A stretch of 64,000 nucleotides of DNA from Calycina herbarum (taxonomy: Eukaryota; Ascomycota; Leotiomycetes; Helotiales; Pezizellaceae): assembly GCA_001414485.1 (NCBI GenBank), contig LLEY01000010.1, positions 124,001-188,000 on the forward strand, read 5' to 3'. The notes beneath the pieces are model-generated. The model did no database searches. It saw only the letters and a list, made by a program, of their open reading frames with translations, and had not been told where the DNA came from. The first letter of the stretch is position 1, and each line of letters opens with the position of its first letter. Of the stretch, positions 43,023 through 53,900 are shown in pieces. Made by a program: the position numbers and the translations under genes.

Positions 43023-43876
43023 GATATTCCCCCCCATTTCGTTTCCACTAACCAAGCTCGCACGAGAACCAAAATTTGAACTTATCTCAGCCCTCGTCTT
43101 CTTAACTCATAAGAGACCACTTTCGAGCTCCAATTTCTTCAAGTGTACTCTATCCAAGATATATCAAGCGAGTATCCTGTCCTGCCCGATACGGCGATAA
43201 CTTCTACGCCGTCGATTTCCCAACATCGAGGTAATAACTTCAAAGCTTTTTTTCTCACTTGAAGGAAACTGTCGCTGGCATGAGATACGATCAAGTAAGC
43301 CCAAACCTTTTGTTAAACACTAAAAACTACAACCCCCACCCCCCAAATTCCAGGTGGGAGATAAAAATGGCGAGAGTCAAGAAACAGTTTTCAATTCTAC
43401 ATCATCCTACGATGACTTACGCATCTCACTGCTAAAACTTGAGTTGATTGAGCGACCTACATTGCTAAGAATATACTTGAGAAAGATTGAATAGGGCGAG
43501 TGTAGAAGAGTTACGGCACCCCAAGTCATTTCTAGGTTCTCAAGCACGTTTAAATGCAAGTAGCAGCAGCTTTTTTCACATGTCAAACAGGGAAGGCAAA
43601 TTTTGATTGAAGTGTCTTAATATTGAAGCTGACGTCAGCACATCAATGTGTGTTGATGGTATGATGACAGCATAGCCCAGCAAATCTCCCTGTCCTGTTC
43701 TGCAAATTGTAACATTAATTTCCTAGGTAGCCCGATGCGCAAATAGCAATTCCCAGAAATGCACCTAAATTGTGATGTGTACTATAGCTTCCATCCATGA
43801 TTTACCATCAACCAGTTGCAATATACCCGAAATCCACGAATCTGGTCGTCTCAAACTCCCCTCTTCCTTTGTAACC
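43023..43876. other. Intergenic spacer
   Basis: No gene is seen. The right end should hold the 3' UTR of the 2EXR-type gene. A run of seven C lies near 43030. Confidence 0.55.
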
Positions 43877-45346
43877 CTAAGCCTTTCTATGTAGGTCACG
43901 AACTATTTGCTCCATAGACTTTTGTGTGGTTTTGATACTTGCCTCCCGTGCATCAATCTGTTTCTTAGCAGATGCAACCTTCTCTTCTGCCTCCGACAAC
44001 ATTCGTTGACTTTCCTCCAGCTCCTTCTTATCATTTTCCAGCTGTTTGAGTGTTCTCGAATGTATTCTTCTTGCTTCAATCATTGCATGCGCTCGAGAGC
44101 TTTCCATGACCATAACGTACGAGATCAAACGAGGAAGAGTGAATGTTGGCTGACCGGTAGCTTCACGCACATTTTTCGCTTCCTGGAACCTTTCTTTGAC
44201 ATCGGTAACAAGGGAGCGGAAATGGGCGTGAGCATCACTGGAAAGGTCATTTTTCGAGATAGAGGGACCGAATCTCTTAGCAAGATTTGAACCTGCCGGA
44301 AAAGTACCCTCTGCTGTCAATCCTTCCTCGATGCTTAAGCATGTCCACGGATCATTCAACAACTGTTGCGATCGATAGCCAGACGTAGAAGGGCAGTGTC
44401 CGCAATGATCTTCGACCAGAAGAATCTCCTCGGGGGCTCCGAAGAGTCTGTACGTGGAATGAAGTAGCGTTTTGTCCCCGTCTGGTACATTAGCAAACGC
44501 TGCTCTTTTCACTCCCTTGGTCCAATCGTCCCACTCATGGACGAATGCTGGAAATATGGTTTGCGCGCCAGTCTCCAGTGGTGCTAGAAAAAGAATATCG
44601 TGTTCATTGTTATACCAAACTCGGCTGGCTCGGGCGAAAGAGCGACGAAATCTTAGTTCATAACCACACGAAATCATCGTTTTCCGAGACTCCTGACAAG
44701 CAAACAAGGTACCCGGAATAGGTGTAGTACTAAACAAATAATCCCAATCTCGTCTTTTCGGCTCTTTTCCCTCACGATGAGCACGAGCCAACATGGTATC
44801 GCGGACAACAACAAGGCGCGACTGTATTGAAGCTTTCCAGATCATTTCCCGAAGTTCAAGAGGCAGTTTTCCAAACAAGGTGAATTCTATGAGATTTACT
44901 CCGGTATTGGCGAAAGCGTCATGTCTGCCGACTGGAGGGTTGAACATGGCGATATCCGTATCCTGAGCTAAAGCTGGTTCTTCCGAACTGGCGCTTCGTT
45001 GGGATGATGGTGTGTTGTCGCTCCGATGTTCCAGTGGAGATGATGAGCCTTTAGCTACCAAACCGAAGAGCCGTAATGGGGGTGCTGCCCGTAGTAGTGA
45101 TGCAACCCGCGGTGGTGACGAAGAAGGCAGATCATAGACATCACGCTCTGGTGAACGATTGACATTTGCGTTTCCAGCAGCCATCTGGTTTGGAGGGGCT
45201 CTGATCCGATTGAAGAGCTCCCGTTGTAGACCCAGAACGTCTTGAGTACCTAGACCTTCATTGTCCTCCCGCAGAAGGTTCATTGCAAACTCTTCGTCTG
45301 CGGTAGGGTCGAACTCGTCGGAATTGAGGGTTGCGGCTGGCGGCAT
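43877..45346 (-). CDS. 2EXR-domain protein with C-terminal coiled coil
   Basis: Single-exon protein of 489 residues from a true ATG (MPPAATLNSDEFDP). Residues 1-150 are disordered and Ser/Pro-rich. At about 154-275 lies the 2EXR signature of filamentous fungi: FTLFGKLPLELREMIWKAS, then LFACQESRKTM and a VWYNNEHDILFLAP-like segment, which is the usual order of the two EXR blocks. Residues about 425-489 are a continuous coiled coil (LENDKKELEESQRMLSEAEE). The molecular function of 2EXR proteins is unknown; they are numerous and variable in ascomycetes. The protein is intracellular by lack of signal peptide or membrane segment. Confidence 0.85.
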   Translation of the reverse strand: MPPAATLNSDEFDPTADEEFAMNLLREDNEGLGTQDVLGLQRELFNRIRAPPNQMAAGNANVNRSPERDVYDLPSSSPPRVASLLRAAPPLRLFGLVAKGSSSPLEHRSDNTPSSQRSASSEEPALAQDTDIAMFNPPVGRHDAFANTGVNLIEFTLFGKLPLELREMIWKASIQSRLVVVRDTMLARAHREGKEPKRRDWDYLFSTTPIPGTLFACQESRKTMISCGYELRFRRSFARASRVWYNNEHDILFLAPLETGAQTIFPAFVHEWDDWTKGVKRAAFANVPDGDKTLLHSTYRLFGAPEEILLVEDHCGHCPSTSGYRSQQLLNDPWTCLSIEEGLTAEGTFPAGSNLAKRFGPSISKNDLSSDAHAHFRSLVTDVKERFQEAKNVREATGQPTFTLPRLISYVMVMESSRAHAMIEARRIHSRTLKQLENDKKELEESQRMLSEAEEKVASAKKQIDAREASIKTTQKSMEQIVRDLHRKA

Positions 45347-46092
45347 GATGGAGTAGGTTGTGTCCTGGCGTACAGGGCTTGGTTATCTAATTCTGTCAGC
45401 TTGGTTGCGAAAAGGGTGCGCAGAGACTTACTGTATGAGGATGATGGGGTTACTGAGGTCGAGGCTGGAGAGATGGAGAGAAGAGTACGCCCTATCCAGA
45501 TGGGGGCGGAGAGTTGGTGACAATGTGCCAAGAGGCGGAGGAATTGAAGATGATGTGACACGAGAATTGGGTGGGTTGAGGTTGTCCTTGAGATGAAGGA
45601 TGGTTGAAGAGGGTTGGGTTTGGAGGGGCGGGAAGCAGAAAGAAATAGACTTTGGAAGTGGCAGAAAGGGAAGGAACGACGGGAGTCAACAGCACCTGCC
45701 GCTTCAATGCCGCTTGCACCGGTTCTCTTGAAGAATGAGCTGTTGTCATCTCTTAGTCTTACATTTAATTCAGATATTCTAGCTTGAATAGAATAATTGA
45801 ATTAATTGAATGAACTTAGTAAGATAATAAGTTCTGGGCCTAGGCTTGCACCACTGCCAATCGAATCCAGGTTGAGGTCACATTTAGAACGAATAATGCT
45901 GCTGCTATCATCTGTTAGTCTCACGGTTAATTCATTTTTATAAATTAAAAGAAAAATTGAATTAAACGAATCAACTTACTGAGATAATAAGTTTGAGAGG
46001 TTTTTGTTCGAATCCCAAACAGGCGTAAAGATAGCATAACGTAAAGGCAGATCTCTCTGATAGGAATAATGGAAACACTGACTCTCTATTAC
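45347..46092. other. Intergenic with a diverged repeat pair
   Basis: The first 250-400 bp are the 2EXR gene promoter. A tandem pair of diverged repeats occupies 45739-46040 and is listed separately. The last 50 bp are the 3' UTR of the oxygenase gene. Confidence 0.55.
45739..46040 (+). repeat. Tandem pair of diverged repeats with conserved hairpin
   Basis: Copy 1 (core 45739-45833) and copy 2 (core 45903-45993) share a TCATCTSTTAGTCT-like opening, an AATTGAATTAA stretch and the hairpin AACTTA...TAAGTT around AAGATAA/GAGATAA loops (45813-45833 and 45973-45993). Each is followed by a CGAATCC motif (45871 region and 46010 region). The opening and CGAATCC resemble tRNA A- and B-box sequences, but no cloverleaf forms. 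Confidence 0.55.
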
Positions 46093-47438
46093 TCAAGTAG
46101 AAGTGGTCTTCTCGTCTTTCTCCTCATCGTCCTTGTACATGCCCAAATACGTAGCCTTCAGCCTACTCATCAAATGCTCATCCGCCGTCATCGCCTTAAC
46201 CCCCGTACCACTGGCACCCTGCAGCTCACGCACCATTTCACTAGGAATGGGTTCCAAAACCGTGCTCCCAACAGGATGTCCAAAATACGCAATACTATAC
46301 CGATCCTCGCCGCCAAGCTTACTATCTTTAGGAAACACAACTCTATGCACCGTACTCTTCAACAAATTGTTCGTCCAGTGTGAGAGCAGATCCCCAATGT
46401 TCACGAGGATAGGAGGACTTGGGTCATTTTCTGTTCCGGGAGGGAAGACGGGGACTGGTGTCCATGCTGCTGTTGGGCCGAAGTTTCTCTCTTCGCTTCG
46501 GGTTCCTGGGGGGATGATTTCGAGGCCTGGTTGGCCGGGTCTTTGGAAGAGGAGAGTGATGGAGCCATAATCGGAGTGAGCGCCAGCTCGGATATCTACG
46601 GATGGTTGGTAGTCGCTGTCTTCTGGGATTGAGGGGTAGTGGAGGAGTCGGAGGGTGCAGCCACTTGGTCCTCCTCGGTGGCGGGCTGGGATCCAATCTG
46701 ATCCTCCAGCTTCTTGGTCAATCTGAGAATGGTTAATTGAGAAGACCATTGATCGAGTACAAAAGTAGAAACGCACCTTGAGTCCAATGGAAAATAGTCT
46801 AAGAATTTTTTGCATCATGTCATGACAAGATTTGTGGAACTTGTTCAAGTCTGCTTCATGGTTGACTAGAGAGGGCGTAAGGGGTTGTTGTGCTTTCCCA
46901 TCTACGAATTCTCCAAAGTTCATAGCCCTATCAAAGTTAGTCCTGAACCACCACTCTTGTATTCGATAACATACTCTTTGAAATCTCCAACCTAGATACA
47001 ACATCAGCTTAATCGTGTACAAGCCCTTTTGGGGGACAGCTTACTCTTTGGTTCTTGGAATCTAAAGTCTCCGTATGCATACCAGACCAACCTCTATTCT
47101 TTCAAAATGTTATCAATTGAAGAAGGCCAAAGCTGTTCTAAAATGACTTACATTTTCTGTGATTTTGCATACTGCTTTCTCTTCAGCGGGAGAAGAAAAG
47201 AACTTTCGTGACTAACAATCTGTCAATATTTATCCCTTTTCCATGCAACGTATCAACTCACCACATCAAAAATATGATCTATTTCCTTGACAGGAATGTC
47301 CTTCCCTTCAGTTTTCACGTACACAAACCCATAAGTGGAGGCGGCTTTGACCAGCTCTTCAGCAATATCTACTTCAGAACTTGCTCCTGAGATGTCAATG
47401 ACAGGAATCTGTCCGGTGGATTCGTTATTTGCAGCCAT
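46093..47438 (-). CDS. 2-oxoglutarate/Fe(II) oxygenase, six exons
   Basis: Isopenicillin-N-synthase-like dioxygenase of 362 residues. Exons: 47262-47438, 47152-47211, 47045-47098, 46975-46991 (only 17 nt), 46777-46927 and 46093-46722; every junction is GT/AG and phases close. The N-terminal DIOX_N region starts IPVIDISG and continues with FVYVKTEG and SRKFFSSPAEEKA; the short exons add NRGWSGMHTETLD and VGDFKEAMNFGEF, both hallmarks of the family. Iron ligands are His202 and Asp204 (HSDYGS) and His279 (TVHRVV); Arg294-x-Ser296 (RYSIAYF) should bind the 2-oxoglutarate carboxylate. It is cytosolic. The substrate cannot be read from sequence: these enzymes act in secondary metabolism, hormone-like catabolism or detoxification, and no biosynthetic cluster surrounds it. 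Divergent from MKT1. Confidence 0.93.
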
Positions 47439-48105
47439 TTTGGAGTATTATTATCTGGGTACCTAGATGTCTCGGAGGTATCTTGTATATATATATCAGG
47501 AATATTATTTGAAATTCACTTGTACATGGTGTTCCCATGTCGTTGAAAGGGAGGGGAGACTAGACGATAAGCTTCGGAATCGGCCGGTACAGGGTCCGAA
47601 CTGGCGCCGTACCTGGCGGGAGGAGATCGTCCAAAAGTTGTAGGTAGCTTCACTACCCTGTCCTAACTCCCTAGCTCTCCCTTTGGACTCCAGAGCAATT
47701 CCCCTCCTCAATTCCCCTCCTCAAATCCCTCATAGCTGCCAATTAGCGCAGTCAATATTCCTCCAAAATCTACCCTCAATCTTCTGCTACATAACCATCC
47801 CCTCGAATCTCAGCCGAACCTTAAGAAGACGCGCCCCGGAGCCTCGCCCGAGTTCCACCAACTTTCCACCTCACCACCACGATTGCGCCTTCCTTCTCAA
47901 CTCTCCCTCGAACCCCTCCACCCAAATACTCGTCCCTGCGAAAACCCTACTCGACCTGCTCTCACTTTTGGAAAGAGTGACCATCTTGAATACCTTTCTG
48001 GCTCCGGCTCCATCTCCGCCATCATGTCTCGTAAGCCTCATCTTTTCCTTCCCTTCCAGTTGCCATTTTCTATTCTCTCTCTCTGGACCTCGCGACCCCG
48101 TAATT
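47439..48105. promoter_or_regulatory. Divergent intergenic region, oxygenase / MKT1
   Basis: These 667 bp separate the two start codons. A TATATATAT run near 47488-47497 lies about 50 bp from the oxygenase start and could act as its TATA box. A pyrimidine-rich stretch from 47.7 kb is the probable MKT1 leader. In it, an ATG at 48024 opens an upstream frame of 33 codons (48024-48125) that overlaps the MKT1 start. Confidence 0.45.
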
Positions 48106-50914
48106 ATGGCGGACTATCTGTATGAATACCAATATGGCGCCGAGGACGATAGTGGTGTTCCATTTCCGTATCAATCCCCTCCGTACGCTGCCTCGTATCA
48201 ATCCTTTCCATACAGTGTGGAAACACTGTTGGACACACCCTCCTTGTCCTGGGGGGATACCGAGTCTGTCCAGACTGGCGGCTACCACTCTGGCGGCTAC
48301 TACTCTGGCAGCTACCACTCTGGCTCGATGCATCAGCTGGCACGCTACATACACGACAATCGCCATGGATTTTACCCACCGCTGGATAGCGAAGGAAACA
48401 TCAGCCCCTCTTATGACATTGGGCCCATTCCTGGAGGATTGATACCATTAGCTCGCACATTCAGTCAAGCTTCAACTGTTAACGACTTTTCCCCAGAACT
48501 CGAGGGTAAAGCCTACTCCTCTTCAGATCTACTGTAAGTTTGCAAAGTCCATCTTCCCAAATACCTCTTCCTAACAAATCCTCACAGATCCAATTCATTG
48601 GCAGATTTTGAAAATGCTGTCATTGGCGTCGAAGCAACAAGTTACCTCCAAAACCTCATCGATAAACCACCCTCCCACGAACCCCTCCTCGCCGCTCTTG
48701 GTGGAGAGCCCATGACCTTCCGCCACTATATCGAATCAGAATTGAAGCAATGGAAGGAAAATAAAATGAAACCACTTTTTGTCTTTGACGGTCAAACAAA
48801 TGTCGGGAAAGATGAAATCGCATTGCGCAAAGCCAAATATGCACTCTCTCAGACACAGCGAGCATGGGATTTATACGGGGACAACCATCCTGATGAAGCA
48901 GTCAAGGCTTTTGGGGGATCTGGTATGGTCATGATTGCTTTTCTGAGGGCCAGCAACTGACACAACATAGGAGCTGCTCGCGCGCAAGATTTATACAGAC
49001 TGCTGCAAGAAATTCTTACCGAACAGGGGCTGGAATTTGTTATTGCTCCTTTCGGGGCTTGTGCACAAGTGAGTACTCGTTCATTTATCAGCTCATTCGG
49101 GAGTGTTGCTAACCCCAAACTCAGCTAGCATATCTCGAGTCACTGGAAACACAATACATCGATGGTATCATGGGATCGCAAGAGCTGCTATTATATGATA
49201 TCCATGATTGTGTTCTTCTACCACCTTCAGCTTCAGACTGGGAGAGCAAGAAGATCGTTGGCATTTCCAAATCCGAAATCATCAGACAGTTGAATGTTAC
49301 ACCCGAAGTCTTAGCGGATGCTCTCCTGATGGTCGGAACATCATTTCTCCCTCCATTCCCACCACTTCAGGATCGGGAAATTATCACTCAACAACCATTC
49401 ACAGTCAAGGATGCTGCCAACCTTCTGAGGACGTCAGAAAAATCTGTGACTACTACATGTGCTGCTTTCAACGATATTTTGCAGCTACGAAATCCAAACT
49501 GGCTCGACAAATTCCGGAAGGCCAAGATGATTGTGAAGCACTGTGGGACAGTGCGAGAAAATGGGGATGTTCAAATCAAAGACTTTAATAACCTTACGTT
49601 GGATAACCAAGCATACTTGGGGCTACAACTACCAGCCGAACTATACTACTATCTCTCGAAGGCTCTCATTGGGCCTCGATTTATGAACAGCTTTCTATTG
49701 CTCGAGTCTTTGGTACTCCCAACTCTGGATGGCGTTGTCTCTGATGAGTATCGAAAACTCATCACGCGCACCCTCGTACCATTGAAGGAAACCGCGGCGG
49801 CCTTGATAGTATCACGAATTCATCGCGCATTTCAATTCAAGGACATCACACTGAAGTTCTGGTTTGATGAGTCTTTGAAGGTAACACTCATTCCTCGAAA
49901 TTTGGCGATACAGAGCAACCAGCAAGCCGATACGTGGAAAGTCAAGGACACGGAGCTTCAGGAGGCAGAAAAGGCTACAGGGCTGTCCGCGGGAACTCTT
50001 TCCTTTGCCCTTCTCTCATTACAACAAAAAGAGTATTCCCCCAAGACAATTGCTGGTAAGGAGGAGAAGGATAAGGATATCAAATTGACCTCGGACTCCG
50101 AGGTTATATCAAATGTGCTGTGGCGAGTGCTTCATCTTAGAGGTTATATCAACGATAAGCATGAGTTGACAAGCTGGGGCAGAGCGCTGGCGACTACCCT
50201 CAAGGCTGTTGCTTCCGATGTAAAGAATTACAAAGATGTGCATCATCTCCAGGAAGCAGCTTTCCTCGGTTTCGAACTTCTTCGATTTGATAATCTCAAT
50301 TCACGAAACCGCCACTCTGAACTCATTGGAGGGCCATTGAGAGGTGACGACGCTGACAAGGCAAGCTGTATACTTATTGGTCGCACGGCGTGTCTTCTCA
50401 AGATTCGACATGGTAATGTGGGATACACTGGCCCGTTGAGCAGGAATCTGCTATCGTTCCATTCAATAATCAAGGCTGTCCGTGAGACGGACAGAGACTT
50501 GGTAGAGGCAGCAGCTGCTTCCATATTTTTGAACGGGCATGCTACCCGGGATCAGGTAGATTTCGCCAAAATTGGCAGAAGGTAAGCAATTCAATCCCCA
50601 ATTCGGTTGCAATACTAATCTGCATCAGCCTACCTCTTTCCACCGATATCGATATTGCGTTCGGAATCGCAGTCAAGACCTACCTCGATGATTTCGTCGA
50701 AGTCAACGCCACACCCGAGGAGAAAGCTGCCAAGAAAGCCAAATTCCCAGAAAAATACATTCCGTTTGCTGTCAATTGGTCGGAGGACCTGGATGTCGCG
50801 TTGAATTTCTTCAATGCGCTTCATGATGGGGTCAAGACTTTGGGAGATGAGATTGGAGAGACGGATCGCAAGGCTTGGGATGATGCTAAGAACTGGATGA
50901 CGGCGAGGAGATAG
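48106..50914 (+). CDS. mkt1: Mkt1-like post-transcriptional regulator (XPG-like fold)
   Basis: Orthologue of yeast Mkt1, which acts with Pbp1 on translation and stability of selected mRNAs. Exons 48106-48533, 48588-48922, 48971-49068, 49125-50581 and 50629-50914 give 867 residues. The XPG/PIN-like N-terminal domain starts near residue 145 (FENAVIGVEATSYLQNLI; KPLFVFDGQTNVGK; EFVIAPFGACAQLAYLE; IDGIMGSQELLLYD). Several acidic residues of active XPG nucleases are replaced, as in yeast Mkt1. The Mkt1 N- and C-terminal domains follow (NNLTLDNQAYLGLQLPAELY; NVLWRVLHLRGYINDKHELT; FGIAVKTYLDDFVEVNATPE). Residues 1-140 are an unusual Tyr/Ser/Gly-rich extension (GGYHSGGYYSGSYHSGS). The start is the first ATG of the open frame, but an alternative first exon cannot be excluded. 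Confidence 0.9.
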
Positions 50915-53900
50915 AGGGGTAGGTGTGGTTTGGGTTGGGCGGTTACTTGATTTCGTTGGATGGTTGAAAGAAAATAATAAGGGATAACTGGTTAAAGGAT
51001 TAAAATAGGTTGAGCTCGTGTAAGGCGACTCGGTGGGCGTGAAAAGTTTCTAGTTGTAAGGTGGTGGGAATCAAGCTCGTCAACCCATTTTTTGTTATGT
51101 TGTGTGTACAGTGTTCTTTTCGGATAGGTGAGCATTTTCGCTTTGCTTTGGGAAGGAAGGATGGAAAACTCGACCGGGGTATGAAGTCAAAGTCGGAAGG
51201 GTCGAAATAAGTCGTTCCTTCCTTGGCTCAACCACCAGACTTGAGGACGCCTGACCTTTGTGCCATTCGAGGTCATTTCTTCCTTCTTACTTCTAGCTAC
51301 CGTAAGGTCGTCTTTTCTCGGCCTCATCCATCACTCTAACCAACTCAAAGATACTCCTTCCCTTGTACTTCGACCATGACTTCGACCTCACGCTACCATG
51401 GATCGTCTGCTCAGGTGGTTGAGTTGGGCCAAGGCGCTTCAGCGGACTGAACCATATTGATTGCTTCTGATGTTCTGGTACTTCTGGGATAATTAAGTTG
51501 ATTGAGCACATTTATGTGTATAGTTGATAAAGAGAATTCCTGGTTGAAACCTAGATCAAAGTATATGCCATGTTTTGACTTCGTTATGAGATCGTTTGGT
51601 CAATTTGAAAAGAGTATCTCTTTGTTGAGTATTCTTCTAGAGGTGCTAGAAAAATCAAGTAGTTTGAATTGAGTTGAACACGTGAGATAGTTGGAAAAGC
51701 GGTTTCAAGTTAGTGAAGTGTGGACAGCCAATGTGAGCCGGTCGTTCCTTGGCTGGCTCGACCTCTCGAGGACCTTCTGGCAGTCATGCACCTTGACGGC
51801 CCATCACTCGAGGGTGCTCCTTCCCTTTGACCTCTTGCTCCCATGCGCGGACTGACAAAGTGTTCGGGTTGTGGATAAGTACCTAGGTAGAGCCGAGACA
51901 CTTCGGCAGAGGAATTCATGGTGGTGCTTGCCCTTTCACTTCGATCACCGCTCGCCAGGTTTGGTGCCACCATGCAGTGGCATGCACTCAGTGGGAAGTC
52001 GTGGAGGTCTATATTTCCGAAGATGAATAGCCGATGGCGTTGAGATGAGTTGGCCTTCCTTTCTTCTTTCTTCTTTCTTGGTGTGCAAAGAGATTTGGGG
52101 ACGGAGAGTTCTTGCTTTTTGAGGTTGGGATTTGGGATTGGGGATTGGGGGATATTTGGTGGGTGAGAGGGGAGGTGGGGATTTCAAGGATATTGAGTGT
52201 GAGCAAGGAAGATTCATACGGTATGCAAATGTAACGACATTTTTGAGTGCTTTCCTTCTTTGGTGGCCCTTATATTTTAAAGAGATTGCACGTGACAGCT
52301 CTTGTCCAACGCGCCTCGTAAGAACCCCTTTTCCATATTTTCTCTTTTTGTTCTTTGATTCGTAGTTGGAGTTTGTATGAGGCATTGAGTTAGGTTTAGG
52401 GTGTAATGGAATTGTACTCGGTAGCCATTAGGTTGTGATTATACTTACTCTTGTTCATTTTATCTCCAATTATGGTTCACACGAAGTGAGATTGAAGTGG
52501 GTCTCATGGGATAAGTTTATTACTTGAGATAGCTGGGGATATGGTAATAGAGTATCTGTTGGTCGATAAGTCTTATTCTGGAATATCTGGAATAATGAAT
52601 TGGATTAGTTATAGTTGCGCAGAATAGTTGAGAAAAATGAATATTTATTCGATTTAAAATTTGAAGTAAGTCTTTGGAGATAGTTCGAGAGATTTCATAA
52701 TTTGGGGATTGAAAGAAGAGTTGGATGAGTGAGAAGTAGCGTGGGAAACGGCGTTTGGGGGAGATAATTGGGTTTGGGTTTAGTAGCATCACTCCCATTC
52801 TCAGTTATTTTCATCGAATCAAAGAAGAATGTTCGACAACAAAATATACCTCAATGAGAAGAAATCGTTCGAAAGTTGAAAGTTCGGATTCTGGGAATAA
52901 ACTAAGCAGAGAGTAGCGAAATGCCTAGTTGTTGTCATTCTCTTGTTCAGGGCGTCACTCTTTCTTCTGCGTCGTTGCTACCGTCAGAAGCGACACCTGG
53001 AAGCGTCTTCAAAGTCTTCCTCGTCGTTTCTTCTACCGTTCCTTGATTAGCTTCTTCACCCCCTTTATAATTAGGAAGAGTTGTACAATAATAAAAGATG
53101 TGAGATTCTAATCTACAAACAAAAGTGTCGTAGTTTCCTATGGCTTATGTTCAAAACTTAAAGTATATGTTTCTCTATCTTCAAAACAAGGCAGAGCAAG
53201 GTTTACAAAGAGAATAGTATAAGAATTTTCTTTTGATTCTAGATGTTCTTTCTTCAACTAGGAAATACTAATATGTACTAAACTCTTGGGATAATCAAAA
53301 AGAGATAGAAGACTTACTGGAGTATTTGACATGCTTGATATATATTCTTTTCAAATATTTAGGGTTACTCAAGTAAAACAATTAAACTCTCTTCCAGAAC
53401 TTCTTAAACAACAATTTGGTATCTCATATGAGAAAGTACTCACTGTATTTAGGTTTGAATAATAGCTGCACAAGTTATCTAGCGAACGTATTAAATCTAA
53501 AGAGCGACGATGAAGACTCTAAGATAAATATCACAAGTGAAAGTACATGGTCTTTTTATGTCCAGATAAATGGGAGGGTCATTGGAATAAGGTCGTGGGA
53601 GTAGGAAGTGGCCACTCTCCTTCTCCAACTTCTTTGAAGAGAAGGAGGTAGTCGCTTTTTGCAGAGTAGTAATGATTCAAGATGACAAAGCTCTCCTATT
53701 TGCCACAAGGAAACGACCATGACAACGGGATTCGACAGCAAGTTAAGAATCAGTACTGAGTTGAGGAACGGCAGAAAAATATATCCCGAATGTAAATAAT
53801 TCCGATATTCGAAAACTAGAAGGAGATAAGAGCTGAGATTTCGCGAGTTTCAATTTCGTCGCATATCCTTCTGCCTGAAAGATTGTTAGAGCATCGTGCA

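Noticed and set aside
45990..46036. GTTCGAATCC near 46006 as the B box of a tRNA gene, with TGCTATC and GATAGCA as acceptor arms
   Set aside because: The T stem does not pair, and the spacing of about 135 nt with no D stem does not fold into a cloverleaf.
46093..47022. One 309-codon frame as the oxygenase
   Set aside because: It reads through at least two introns; the spliced model restores conserved family motifs at the N-terminus.
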